A stretch of 64,000 nt of DNA from Verticillium longisporum (taxonomy: Eukaryota > Ascomycota > Sordariomycetes > Glomerellales > Plectosphaerellaceae). The stretch spans positions 1,984,001 to 2,048,000 of the forward strand of contig JAETXT010000013.1 in assembly GCA_019188255.1 (NCBI GenBank). The letters run 5' to 3'. The notes under the pieces are model-generated. The model had not been told where the DNA came from and ran no database searches. It saw only the letters and a list, made by a program, of their open reading frames with translations. Numbering within the stretch: the stretch's first letter is position 1; every line of letters begins with the position of its first letter. The translations under genes were made by a program, and so were the position numbers. This document shows positions 46,146 through 58,146 of the stretch, piece after piece.

Positions 46146-48530
46146 CGTCTGTGTGGCCGAAACTTTGCCATCCGACTTCTGTGACCCTCGATTTTGTTTT
46201 TGTCATCACGGCTCAGGCCATGTCAGAGCCGTCCCAACTTGATATCGCAGCGCATGATTTCATTGTCGTCATTTCGTGGAACTCGACAAGTGTCAAACTG
46301 TCCTACAGCCGTCCGACCCTCGACCCCCCAGCGACACCTCCCTCTGTCTTCTTCCTCTCCCCGTCAGGTTGCCACGAGGGAGGCCAGGAGGCCCGCATAA
46401 ACCCGCGAGGCCGTGCACGAGTGAGTGGATAGGAGTGTCGCCGGCCGCGATCCGGGGTGCAGCAACCGTCTCGGTGGTCCGCGACGAAAAAACCACATTT
46501 TCTCACCGAAGACGCGTCTACTGCCTGCTGTGCAGTATCGCAGAGGTCTCAGTCTGCCTGCTTTTCCTTGCTTGTTCTTCGCATTTGCCTCTTTTCTGGT
46601 ACGATTCCGCGTCTTGGCAGAATCACAGGCCGCGTCCCCTTCCCTGCCCCATTTTTCAAAACCCCGTCTCACAATGCGTCCACAGAAAAGCAAACACAGC
46701 ATACATTCCGCCACAGTCATTCCTTTCTTGCTTCGCCCTTCCCAAGCCAGCCAGCAGGGTTGTGTCGGTGATGGAAGGGGACTGACCGAGGACAGATGTG
46801 TGAGTCGCGGGGAAAACTCTTTCACCGAGACAAGTACCCACACAGCCAGCTGGACGCGTTGTCCTGAATCGCCGACGACCACCCCTCCCCTCTGAGGATC
46901 CCCCCAAAGTGCGCGTCTGCCTCTGACCGAGACAATGGGAGAAATGCGTCCTTCGTTGCGCAGTGAAGCGTCCATTCCAGCCCGCCTGAACGCCCGGCAC
47001 CGCGTGCGCCCTCGCCAGGAATGAGGAAGAGTGGAACCGCCCGTCTGTCTTGGATGCTATGCAGCCCTGTGAAGTGAGACGCGGGTTCTAGGCCAACTTG
47101 GGGGAAAGGATGGCAATTTGTTCGTTTGTCGCGGGCTTTGGCTCGCTTGGTGGTCGTGTTTCGTCCCGATCGAGATCGCAGACGTGCATCCAACACAACC
47201 TCCCGTGGACCATCACGACGAGCATCACGTCACTGTAGGATTGCAAAGCGAAACGCTCGTAGAATTGTACTCAGACTGTCAAGGCACGAAGCAAAGAAAT
47301 CCTCCGAGTCAATCTAACCCAAGTGATGCTTCACCCCACGGGTCTCCCGCGCTCATGCAATCATCCCACGCCCAGCCATCCCGCGCCATACCCAAAATCT
47401 TCCAATGCCCCCCCTCTTTCCCTGGCCTTCTCCCCTTGCTCGAACCCTGCCCGATGACCTGCGCGTCATGAGACGCGACGCAATGCACGATAGCCTCCGA
47501 ATGGCGTCAAGGGTTTGCCCGTCAAAAGAGGCATCGCGGGAAAACGCCTCCCAGGTCAGTCGCCAACGTCATGGCTTCGCCTCGCGAAGGGGGAACGGGA
47601 ACCAGCATTGACGACAGGCATCATCGACAGCCGATGAAGCCGAAAAGGTCCCACCCCCTCTACCATCCTTCGTCCCAACTTCCTAGCACCAAAACGAAAT
47701 CAAGGCAAACAAGAGTAGGAAACATCAGGCGAAGCAATAGGCTCGAAATTCAACTTGAGGACTACCATACTGTGTCGTTCAGCTTCCACCTCCTCAAAAA
47801 ACGAAAGGAAGGGTATATCCATGCCAGCACACATCTCCGCTTCTCTCCTCTCCACCATCGAACGGAAGACCAAAACAAAAAGTCGACGTGCCCGGCTCGT
47901 CGGCATCGGGTTGCGTGAACGCCTCCGGTGCGAGTAAGATAAACGAAATCGAAATAGCCAGTCCTATCTCCCAATTCTATCCCTGTCGCTGGGCACATTT
48001 TGCCTGTAGCGAGATCCCATATCATTGCGTTATCGAAAGTATAAGCAGACTAAACTAAAACGCAACATCCCTGCCTTCCTGGCTTCTTCGCTCGTGCTTT
48101 TCCTGTTCCCAATCGCGCGAAAGAAAAAGCATCGTCCTAAAAAGAATTGCGTGGAAAAACTTGTCCATGCCTCGTATATCGATTCGTGTCGTTGGCCCCT
48201 CGGGGGGCTGTCGGCATCCGTATCGTGCGTTGTGGTGTGGGTATCGCAAAGGAAAATCCTCTCAAAGTATCCCGATCCAAATGGTAAGCTTGCGCTTGAT
48301 TATGTTTAAGGTGAAGGAGAGAGAAATCCGAGATCCCGTGGTATGTAGAGATGAAAGAAATCCCCTCCTGTGGTGGCAGTCCGGAAAACGGTCTTAGTGG
48401 TACAGTCCGTCCGCGTGGGTCCGAGCAGACGGAGACAATGAAGAAAATCCTCGGTCCAAAAGAAAATCCTGGCAATGGCGACCTGTCCTGGTTCGTCCGG
48501 TAGATGAAGACAAAAAAGGAGACCAGGCTT

Positions 48531-49765
48531 CTATTTCGTAGGGTTCCGGAGGATTTCTTCACAGTTGGCGTCAAAACGGTGGTTAAAAACACGGACGCCC
48601 TGCATGAAACGCTCTGTCCGGTCGAGCTCACGCTCACGGCCGAAGAGAGTCTCGACAAACTCGACACCGGCATTCTTGCCGAGGGAGCTCTTCTTCGAGC
48701 TGGCCTTGAGCATGGGCTGCTCGCACGTCTTCAGCAGTTTGCGCAGCTTGTCCTGCAGACGCTCACCCGAGTCGATGAAATCCTCAACTAGGTCCTTATT
48801 CTCGGCACTGCGGATGCGCTCGACGACCTCGTCGGCGCGCTTGATCTTGCCGGCCAGTTGAATCAGAAGAAGCCAAAGCTCACCAGCCACATCAGAGATG
48901 GGCGTCGCCGTACCGTGATGGTAGACGGTCCAGTCGTAGATCCACTTGCCCAAAGAGTTAGCGTCAAAGACACTTCCGAGAAGCAGAATCGGCTCCTCGG
49001 CAGGGTCCCAGTTCTTCAGTGAGTAGCCAGGAGGGATGCGGTGGCGCTTGGCATCAGCCTCCGTCGCCTTGGGCGCAGCTGCGGGCGCGGCGGGCTTCTT
49101 GTGGGAGCTGGCTGGGCGGGCTGTGGCGGGGCGCTGGGGCACCGAGACGGAAGACCTGCGGGCGTGTGTGTTGGCCGTAGGGCGAGCGCGCGGCTGGGGG
49201 GTAGACTGGGGCTCATAGGCAGCGTCGCGATCATGGAACGAGTATCCTCCCTGCATGTAGTAGTGGGAATCAGTGGGGTGTCCTCGAGCCGCATCAAAGT
49301 AAGAATCCTTGAAAAGCCTCCTCCCCTCTGCCTGCTGATGCTTGGCCGAGATGACATATGTACGGCCGTCGATCTCGATGATCTCGTCCTCGTCGGATTC
49401 TCCATGGGGAGTGGATGACCGGACGTGAATGTAAGAGCTGCGGCGCTCGTTCTTGGGGCGCGTGGGTGTAGCCCACGACGCCTTGCGCGAATGATGACCA
49501 CTACTCACATTGGCTGTGGCATAGTAGCCATCGCTCGTGTACCGAGGCGATGCCGTCGGGGGACGAGGACTGTAGTCATTGTAGCCTGTGCTGGCATTGC
49601 GGAAGTGCGCGCGCGTCGCCGGACGCTGAGGTGTGGCCGAGCCGCCTGATGCGTAGTAAGAGTTTCCCTGGGGGAGGGTGTTGGTGTTGCGGATTGGAAT
49701 CGCTCCCTGGCGTAGTAGTACTCCTCGCCGGGAGTGGATCCGGTATATGGTGAATAGTTGGCCAT
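48531..49765 (-). CDS. conserved Pezizomycotina protein (labelled 'vegetative cell wall protein gp1'-like in some fungi), N-terminal frame uncertain
   Basis: Function unknown. The C-terminal 200 residues are highly ordered: RHRIPPGYSLKNWDPAEEP, ILLLGSVFDANSLGKWIYDW, GELWLLLIQLAGKIKRADEV, DFIDSGERLQDKLRKLLK and GVEFVETLFGRERELDRTERF. The N-terminal half is disordered and rich in Ser, Tyr, Pro and Arg. The ATG at 49765 opens MANYSPYTGSTPGEEYYYAR, but the plausible continuation (GNSYYASGGSATPQ to GYYATANVSSGHHSRK) lies one frame away, as if a G were missing from the GGG (coding strand) at 49668-49666. An alternative keeps the first frame to 49509 and removes an intron 49508-49438 (GTGAGT...CCGCAG), giving 387 residues, but that exon's residues look like a shadow. 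Either way one gene is present. Confidence 0.75.
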
Positions 49766-52700
49766 TGTTTCCTCAGCTCTTGCGATGTCCCTGCGACATC
49801 CGCTTTCTTATTCGTCCCCAAAATGTCGTCCTTGCGCTGTGGCGAGTTTGTTGTGTTGTTACTGTGCGTGCGATTGCACGGATCTCGAGTCCAGTCCAGT
49901 CCAGGCGAAGCGCGCCGATGTCGAGACGCGGGAGAAAGTGACACCAGTCACCTTGGTATGTGGTCGAAAGAGGGAGGGATGATAAAAAACCGTCTTCTGT
50001 AGGCGAACATGTCCAGGCTGTGTGTTTATATTCTCCGAGGAGTTGACAACGTTGGCGACACCAAGTCGAGACCTGATGTTATGGAAGATGCTGGGTGCTT
50101 CGGAGAGCGTCCAGCAAAGGGTTATACAGTTTGCTTGGAAATCGAATTTTGCGAAATCGCCTTGGCGACTCGGTGATATGGTTGGTGCGGTGGTTGGAAA
50201 ATGGGGTTGTTTGGTTGGCAAAAGCCAAAAGTGTCGGAAAGGAGACAAAAGGCTGGAGGCTGGGCGGTAGTGACGCCCTTTAATATTCTCGCTTGTTCTG
50301 TGGGAGTGGATGGCGGCGCGGCTCTCCTGGAGAGCGACGGGAGGGACGCCAGAGGGGACGAGGATTGCTGAGCAAGGATGTGTCCAGAACAAGGAGTCTA
50401 GGATGGAGACAAGATACAGGGGGCAAGGGCCAGGGGTGTGGTTCAAGCAAAGCCCGCCCAACCAAAGCCAAGGCACGGAGCTCAACCAAATGGAGGCGAG
50501 GCTCCCGCTAACCCGACGGAAAAGGGTGAAGAGGGTGTGCCCCTATCTTCTGTGAGTCGTCCTTCTGGGATTACTCACGACGGCCTGAGCTGTACGGTAC
50601 GAAAAGAAATTACAGGCACGGCCTGCCTGTTTGTTGGGCGCCAGCCGTCGAGTGTGGCAGTAGTGCTGCTTGAGCCTGTCGTGTGCGTCGCGCTCAGTAG
50701 TTTACCAAGCTGATTCCCCAGGCTCGTGAAAATGTGCTCTGACTCGCTTTAAAAGCACGGTCGCAGGAGACAGGCGATCCGATCGCAGGGAATGTGCTGG
50801 GTGTGTCTGTCGTGATTTCTTGTCGCGTCGCACCCAAATTCAGAGTGCCATAGTGAAATGACCAAATCGCGGCCTCCCTGTGGCTGTGATCTCGGTCAAC
50901 CCTTGGGCTCTGCGGATTTCGGTCTGACTCTGAACCTGCGTCCGTGGGCGACTGAGGCAGGCAACCAGTCTGTAAATTCCAGAGGGGTTTTGACAATCCC
51001 AGCCTTCGGTCTAGTTGCTCCAGTCGTCAAACAAGATAATTCGAATTCGTATAATTGGCTGTCCACCCGTCACGGTAAGCGAAATGATAGCGAGCGCGGC
51101 GTGCTGGGTATGGCGTCCCCGACGTGCTCCTGGTCCAACGGCGCCGCAGCGGGATCTCAGTTCCCAATGCCGCGTGAAAAAATTTCTCCAGGGGCGTCCC
51201 AGGGGCAGAACGTGGCTTCTGATCGCCGCACAGGCGTTCACACACGGGGGAGTCCTGGTCTAGGTTGGAGGCCCTCCGACCGGTACGCAAGGAGGGTTGT
51301 GGGTAATTGTTGGGATTCCCGGGGATGTTCCTCGATTCACCGAGATTGGGCGACAAGCACAAGCACAAGCTAACAGGCCAGCCAGGGTCAACGGAATTGC
51401 GAGCAGCAGATATGCAAGGGATCCGGCGAATTCAACATGAGATTCCTCTGCCGGTGGTGCTGAAATACGAGAGATGAGCCCGACGAGGCTGGGATTCCGG
51501 GAAGTCGATATGAATGAATATCTGACGTGGCCTTTGTTGGATTGTTCGACAGTGAAGGGAGGGGCACGATCTCGCGTGTCGTTTGTTACTAGAGCAATCT
51601 TGCCGTCTGTCACCAGTGATGACCTTCGTCGGTAATTCGAGTGTACAGCGGGCAGAATGCTGGTGGTCACTTTGTTCTCTTGGTCTTATTCAAGGAAGTA
51701 CCAACCACGGCATCTCGATGGACGACCGGTGAGTCGAAGAGTCGGGTCTGGCGAGAAACGGGACGCGCACCGGCCAGGTCGGCCGTTATTTTCCCTTCGG
51801 TCACCGACGTGTACGACGTAGGACGCCCGTTGCAGGATCAGGCCAGAACGGTGATAAGCAGCAATCTTGGCTTCTGGTGGCTGGAGGAGGCCAAATCTTG
51901 CGAGATGAAGTGCCAGGATATATAGCACAGACTGACAGGTGGTCGGCGGTTTGATGGATGCCAGGGGCCAGGCAGCACAGAACTGGTGAGTCAACGGCAG
52001 CCTTGTTTGCGGTCGACGTTGTATTCGTGTGGTTTCGTGTCGCCCTGGTGCCTTGTCATGCTGTGACGCGACCGAGGACAAGATGCGCGAGTTAATCCAC
52101 GCGCGTGCGATGCTTGCCTTTGGAGGACAGGGTAGCAGGCAATCAAGATGAGCAAGAGATGCAGCGTCCAGCCCGGGCAAACATGAGTGCGAACAGGACC
52201 AAGATGGGGAGCGGAACGAGAAGGGTCGATTGCGGGGGGTCCTGGCGAGTTTAAGCTGGTTCGAGCAGAGCGGGCAAGTGCACCCATTGCTCCGGCGTGT
52301 AGGTGTCGCTGCCGCAGCCTTACCTTCCTTCCATCCTTCCCCCCCATGCCAGGTTTTGCGGGCAACAACTACCATCTACAATCAGTCAGTGGGCTGCGAC
52401 TTCCCACTTGCGACATGGGGGGAGCGGCGTGATGGATGGCTCGACTGTCATCGTTGGCTGTGGTGAATCTGCTTCACTCCAGCTTCTGCCAATATCACAT
52501 CACACTTCCATTCCAGGGGCCATAGTTCCCAAGACGCGTCCTCACGCACGATGCCTTGCCTCAACCCCGATGCACGATCATCATCCTGCAGCCGCCCACG
52601 AGGAAAATGGCGTCTCAACACTGGACAGCCACCGAGCACACCGGTCAACGTGGGTTTGGCACTCCCAGCTGACCTCACACCAAGCCAGATTCACGGGAAT

Positions 52701-54550
52701 GCACGGCGGTCGTCTACCGTCAAGTGACCATGGGCCATGCTGACCCAGACGCTTGCGATCACCCAGTTCGCGCCGTGAGTGGAGGGGGTTCGCTCATCAC
52801 ATGCACGCTTGTGCGGGGTGACGGTGACCTGGGATCTTGCAGCGGCAGCGGCAAAGGCAGAGGCGGAGGCGGAGGACGGGGGGCAAGCGCCAGGAAACCA
52901 CAAAAGTCATATTCGCATCAAGCTCCGAGGCACCGAATGTGCACCAAAGACTTCAATCAGACTTCCGTCGACTATTGTTCGCCACCACACGGACCCCGAC
53001 CCCGACTTGGCCCAACCACCGATCGACCACCCTTCAACCTCTTCTGTCGACGAACTCACCTGTACTCCAGCTCGCGACGGACGTGTGCCATCGACTCAGC
53101 TTAACTCGCAGCTCGGGCCTGGCCCCCTGCATTAGAGTCCGAATTCTGCGATTTATTTACGAATCGCGATACTACAGGAAGCACAGCAGCAGGCTGTCCT
53201 AATTGTTTGTACTTGTCTCGCCTGATGTTAACGCCAGCCCTGGAAGGCCCCGATTTCCAATCCAAGTTCCATTCGAGCCTAGGTAGGCTAGCTTCCCAGC
53301 CTCCAAATCGTCCTTGCAGCAGCATCCGTCCGCCTTCTGTGCATTGCCGGCCGGGCTGGGGAGGACTGGGGAAGGGGCCCATGATATGACTGGATAGGCT
53401 AGGAACGAATAGGCTTTAGCATCATCGGCGGAAGACCCCTCCAACATGTGGATTGGTGGGGACGTTCTACCAGATTCTCCCTGTCTCTGCTGGCTTTTGT
53501 CGAATAGGAATGATTCCAGTGCGTTGCCCGCAGGCTCCCTCTCTCCTGGGTCGAGAATATTTTGCCTGAGCATTCGGTGAAGCTACCAGTCCAGCTGGGG
53601 AGGTGAGTGATCCCAGCCTCCTGTTGGAGGTCTTGTTAACCACGCGTATCTCGTCCAGGACAGCAAGCTCGCGTCATGCAACGGGCATGTAGCCCGGCCA
53701 CGGCCAATGAGGCGTCGCTAAGGAGATGGCATCTACCCATTGATGGACCATCTTCAGTGTCACCACCTCTTACTCTGCACATTCACATTGTCAATCTATT
53801 GCGGTTTAGAGTCGCCTGTTCGGCGTCGAACCCCTAGCAGCTTTCACTCGCACTCGTATCACCTCATCATCGCAAACCACATAGCCAATACCATTTACCA
53901 CTGCTTTTTCGGAGGAGCTTCTAGGAGGCGACGAACGCGACAGCTTCTGGACTCAGCCGCGGCATCGGACATTGAAATGTTCCAGGTCAGCGCTGAGGAA
54001 CAGGCCTACGACGGCAACTGCTGGTCCTATGCCCCTGTTCTGGGCCTGTGGCCTCCCATGGTGGTTTGCCACCAGCTAAGGTGATGTAGACCCTGAACGA
54101 TTTGGTGGTACAGCGCTGCAATAGCACTGACGCCGCCCCTACTGCAGCACCACAACATAGCACGCATCCTCGACTTGCTTCTTCTCGTGCGGTAGGGAGT
54201 CATCCATGGGGCGGGCCATTCTCTGTCATTTCCAAGAAATTTCGAGATCTAACCGGGGAGGTCTCAGCTCCAACGAAAAACAATCACACAGCACGTTGTT
54301 ACTGCCACCCATGGCTGGTGCGACCACACGCGCCGAGGGGTCATCTGAAATTCTCAGTAACCTGGCCTTCACAAAATCTTGTACCATACAGTATGACAAG
54401 TCGTCCATGACAGGCTTCAAACGCCCCTGGTCAGGTTTTCCAGGCGACGAAATTACACCCACTGCCACGGGTCGAATCACCACCCCTCCCCCCTGGTCAC
54501 AACAACGCAAGTCCTCACCCCTCTCCCTGCAAAGACAAGTGCCAGTAGGG

Positions 54551-54566
54551 TGTGCGCGCGCGCACA
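54551..54566. repeat. 16-bp perfect palindrome of alternating purine-pyrimidine
   Basis: TGTGCGCGCGCGCACA is its own reverse complement. It could form a hairpin or Z-DNA. No gene next to it. Confidence 0.8.
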
Positions 54567-57262
54567 TGTCGCACCGGAGGGTCGTTTTCCAGAAGGTCGT
54601 TGGGGCCGCTAGGACGCTCCATCCCGTCCACCGGGCGCACACCCTGACCCCCTCACCACGGCGCTGTTCTTATCCTTCCCCCTTGGGAGCCACTGAAATT
54701 TCCCAGCCGTGGTCGCGCATCTCTTTCCCTTGTCCAATCCGGCAGCAAGGTGTCAGCCTTCCGCTGATCCAAATTGCACTCCTTTCTTTTCGATGGCGAA
54801 ATTTTCACCTCCACTGCCACAGACACAAACACTGCTGGCCGAAAACCACACCTGCTGGCCAGCAGAGACGTATGACTCACATTTTGTTCGTTCTGAGGTG
54901 AGGGGGAGCAAAGAGGAAGGGAGCATGCCTTGCGTCCCAATGGCATGCACCTCTTGCAGCATCGCTGTCCAATGCAGCCCGTAGGCAGCACACCCACCTG
55001 GACGAGACCGACGATTTGGGCCTCTAAACAAGACCTTCGCAAGGCCCGATTGGACAACCCGGAGGCCACTTGAACACGTAGCACCACGGGCGAAGCCAGT
55101 CACAGCCCGCACTCTAGTGCCGCTACTGCTCCGTACCCGTCGGGGCCGCTTCGAGCCCTGGTCGTTGCGTAGCTTGCCTGTTTGGAAGTAAAGGATTATT
55201 TCGGATCAGGGCGTGAGAGAACCATACGCGCTTACCCTAAACACCTGTAGCGCACCACGATGACCCAGGTGCGGTGGCATGCGATCGTGCAGGCGGGACA
55301 CCGCAGCCAGCGCTGCGAAAGAAGAGGGGCATCTTGTAAGTGAACGCCCTCTTGGCTTCCCTCCGTTCACCGAGACGGGTGTGTCTATTCGAGCGACAAC
55401 TACAAGTATCGCCTTGTTGGCATTGCCTTCTGTCTACGCTGATCGCGACACACTCTTGTGACAAGATCTTCATCCCAAGTTGAGGCCACCAGATAGGTCC
55501 TGCTGACTTGCCAGTTGTACTCCTTCCGCCTCTGTTGGCTCCTCCGGACCATATTCACAACATCGGACGCGGCCTCACCGACTCTTCGCGCTCGCGGCAA
55601 TCCTCAGCTTGTGAGGCGCCCCGAGGAACCTTTGCATGGTGGATTGGCGTCGCAGGCTTGCAGCTGCAGCTGCGCAAGGGGTCCTTGTATCATGCGCAAT
55701 GAATGTCCGCCGTTGCCCTGTCCTGCTGCACTGCGCATTCAGATGAGACGCCTTGTCGCCAGCTCCGCTGCGGAATGGGCGACAGTGTTAGGGCTCAGTG
55801 ACGTAGCGGACACACATGTGTAGAATGCGGTCCGCGAGATACCCATATTGAGACTCGCTCGGCACCAGGCTCACTGTGATGGTGAGGAACCATCTTCGAC
55901 ACAGAGCGGCCGGCGATCCTCCGAACAGCCTCTGCTTGAAGAGAGACGGGTGCGTCGGTATCATGTGTCATTTCATGCCGCACACGAGGTTTTATCTGAG
56001 CGACCAACACAATACGCCTTGAGCTACCATGTGGAGGTGGTCGTCCACATCACGGTTTCCAGAATTGAACACATCATTGCTTACCCCCTGTGTTGCTGGC
56101 TTCAAGAGCATCTTAATTGGCCAACAAGGACCATCTCTACGTTAGCGGCCAATAATTGATGGACAGCCTGTCAACATAGGAGGTCCACCGTAGAAAGTTG
56201 GCCCGGTCCAACGCCAGGGCTTGCCCAGCCAATCTTGACAAGACGGTCTATGATATCCCGAGCAACACAGCATGTTCACCTGAAGGAGAAGAAGATGTGA
56301 TCAGTTGGTGGCGGCAAGCCCAAGCGAGATGCACGTACGGCAAAGTGGCAGCTTGCCCTCGGCGGACCCATTCTTGACGAGAGAGAGACAACACGGCCTC
56401 GACTTTGGAATCACGCCTTTCGACGAAATATTTGTGTGCATCTCCTGCAGCAAGCAGCGGCCCTACCAGCCCTTGGTGTGGTGAGTCAGGTCTGTTCACC
56501 GACCCTGTTTCCTGTCACCGACTTTGCAACAGCAATGGCGCTGACCAGTTTGCCTAACTCAGGCAAGATGGCCAACCAGGGCATCCGCTGATGCGCTTCT
56601 CGTCCGAGCTAGCTGGCTCGATGGTCAATTCCGATTGACCTCAGCTTCTGCTCCTTGCGTCCTCCTGAGTCCCTGCATTGCCTTCGTTTCGTTGTGCCTG
56701 TAGAGGTGCACTGTGCAGTCAAGTGGCCGCGGCAGGGATTTTGATATCGGCAAACGTCTCCCATAACTTCAACACCCATGTCACCCCCTGTCTCGTATCT
56801 CGAATAGAGCGCACAAGCTGAAATCATTGTTGCCACGACAGGTACGAGTGCCATAGCCTCGGCCCTGATCGACGTTGTTGCCACAGCGTCCCTGAATGCG
56901 GCGGGGCATACCACGTGATATCGCCACCACCGGCGCCGGACTTTGAAGCGACTTCACAACTGACTCCAGGCCTTCTGCAAACTTCCATCTCGTTACAAAT
57001 GGATGGTATTGATGGCTCATTATGGCACATGATTGTGTTCTCTTGTGCGGCGTGGTTCATGCGAGCTTGATAGCGACACCCCATGACCAGGGGACTGTTC
57101 TTTCCCCTCTGCGCCGCACTCCCGGACGAAATGACGCATGAGGCAACACTGGGCGCATGGGTCGGGCATCAAGACGAGGGATTGGATATTGGACCGTTCT
57201 CGCCCGCCAGACAGGCAACTTTAATGACAGCAGAACACCAGGGCACCTTGATTTGAAGAAAG

Positions 57263-57303
57263 AAAAGTCACAGCATTGATAATTTGATTCGCTGCGTGTT
57301 CTA
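57263..57303. repeat. possible diverged copy of the 28.9 kb tandem unit
   Basis: Contains AAAAGTCACAGCAT and, 16 bases later, TGCGTGTTCTA, both found in the same order and orientation in the second unit at 29012-29091. The spacing between them is shorter here. Confidence 0.35.
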
Positions 57304-58146
57304 CTCGCATTCGACATTGTGAGTCACGTTGCGCAGCTTGTCCTGTGGGAAGATGGCTGTCCAACGTGAATCACGACAGGCCTTGCTTTGGCTCGCAGTT
57401 GGCTTGGACGATTCTGTGAACTGACACCGAGAGCACCTCGCCCCCATCGGATGCCTCTGTGGCGTTCCAATGATATCCGACGTCACGGTGAGCCTAATTT
57501 TGAGGCTTGGTTTTCCTGAACGAGACTAGGTGTGCGCACCGCGCCTTATACCTCCGTACCCTTCAGGACCCTGGTAGCAACCTCGGACTACTGGTCAGCT
57601 TGGTCCACGCGTCAGGGTGGCAATCGCGTATGGTTGGCCATACAGAGGCCCTCCCACTGATGATGCGGCATCTCAAGGCATCAGCCTGTTCTGCTGCGGC
57701 TGTTATTCAAGGTGAGATTGGACAACTTGACCAGAGAGCTTCCGATCATGAATGTTTGGATGGGTGAAGTTTGAAAGGAGATGACCCCGCCGCATTCGTT
57801 CCAGGAGTGACCCCTCGGAGTGACCCCTATTATGCCAGGCAAACGATTGATGCATCGAGATCGGAAGGGTATCAGCGTGACATCCTTACAACCTGTAGTG
57901 GCTTTTCCATACACCATCACGCGCATTCACAATTGACATGGGGCACACGGGCACAGTGGCCTACAGTCATGTGAATAGCACTCACTGTTCATCAACGTCC
58001 AGTAATAACCAAGGGAAGGAAGACAGGGTGCGAGTGTAGAGGAGGCGACTTCCAATCAATAGATTCACATATGACGCGGCTGCTGCCTACACCAGGTGTT
58101 TCGTTTCATCAACTCCTTTGTGGCGGACAGCAGCCCTCAAGTTGCC

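Larger units (their letters stand above)
41845..48530. other. 6.7 kb gene-poor region
   Basis: No gene that I can support. 42250-43330 is more AT-rich and full of stops on both strands, resembling old degraded sequence, though no transposon protein is recognisable. 43600-44050 has open frames without motif. 44050-47700 is GC-rich with many simple repeats listed separately. The last kilobase probably includes the 3' untranslated region of the gene ending at 48531. Confidence 0.45.
49766..58146. other. 8.4 kb gene-poor region
   Basis: I find no gene here. The base composition is moderate and frames on both strands are short or lack motifs and codon bias, including the longest, 54206-54901 plus and 51686-52375 minus. 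The first kilobase likely includes promoter and leader of the gene starting at 49765. A 16-base perfect palindrome lies at 54551-54566 and a partial copy of the 28.9 kb repeat at 57263-57303. Confidence 0.45.

Noticed and set aside
45950..46432. 160-codon frame starting in a Leu repeat
   Set aside because: Created by the GCT microsatellite and then by non-repetitive sequence without coding bias.
51686..52375. 229-codon minus-strand frame in the gene desert
   Set aside because: No recognisable motif, membrane segment or splice partner.
54206..54901. 231-codon frame in the gene desert
   Set aside because: No domain, low-complexity composition and a codon pattern like its noncoding surroundings.
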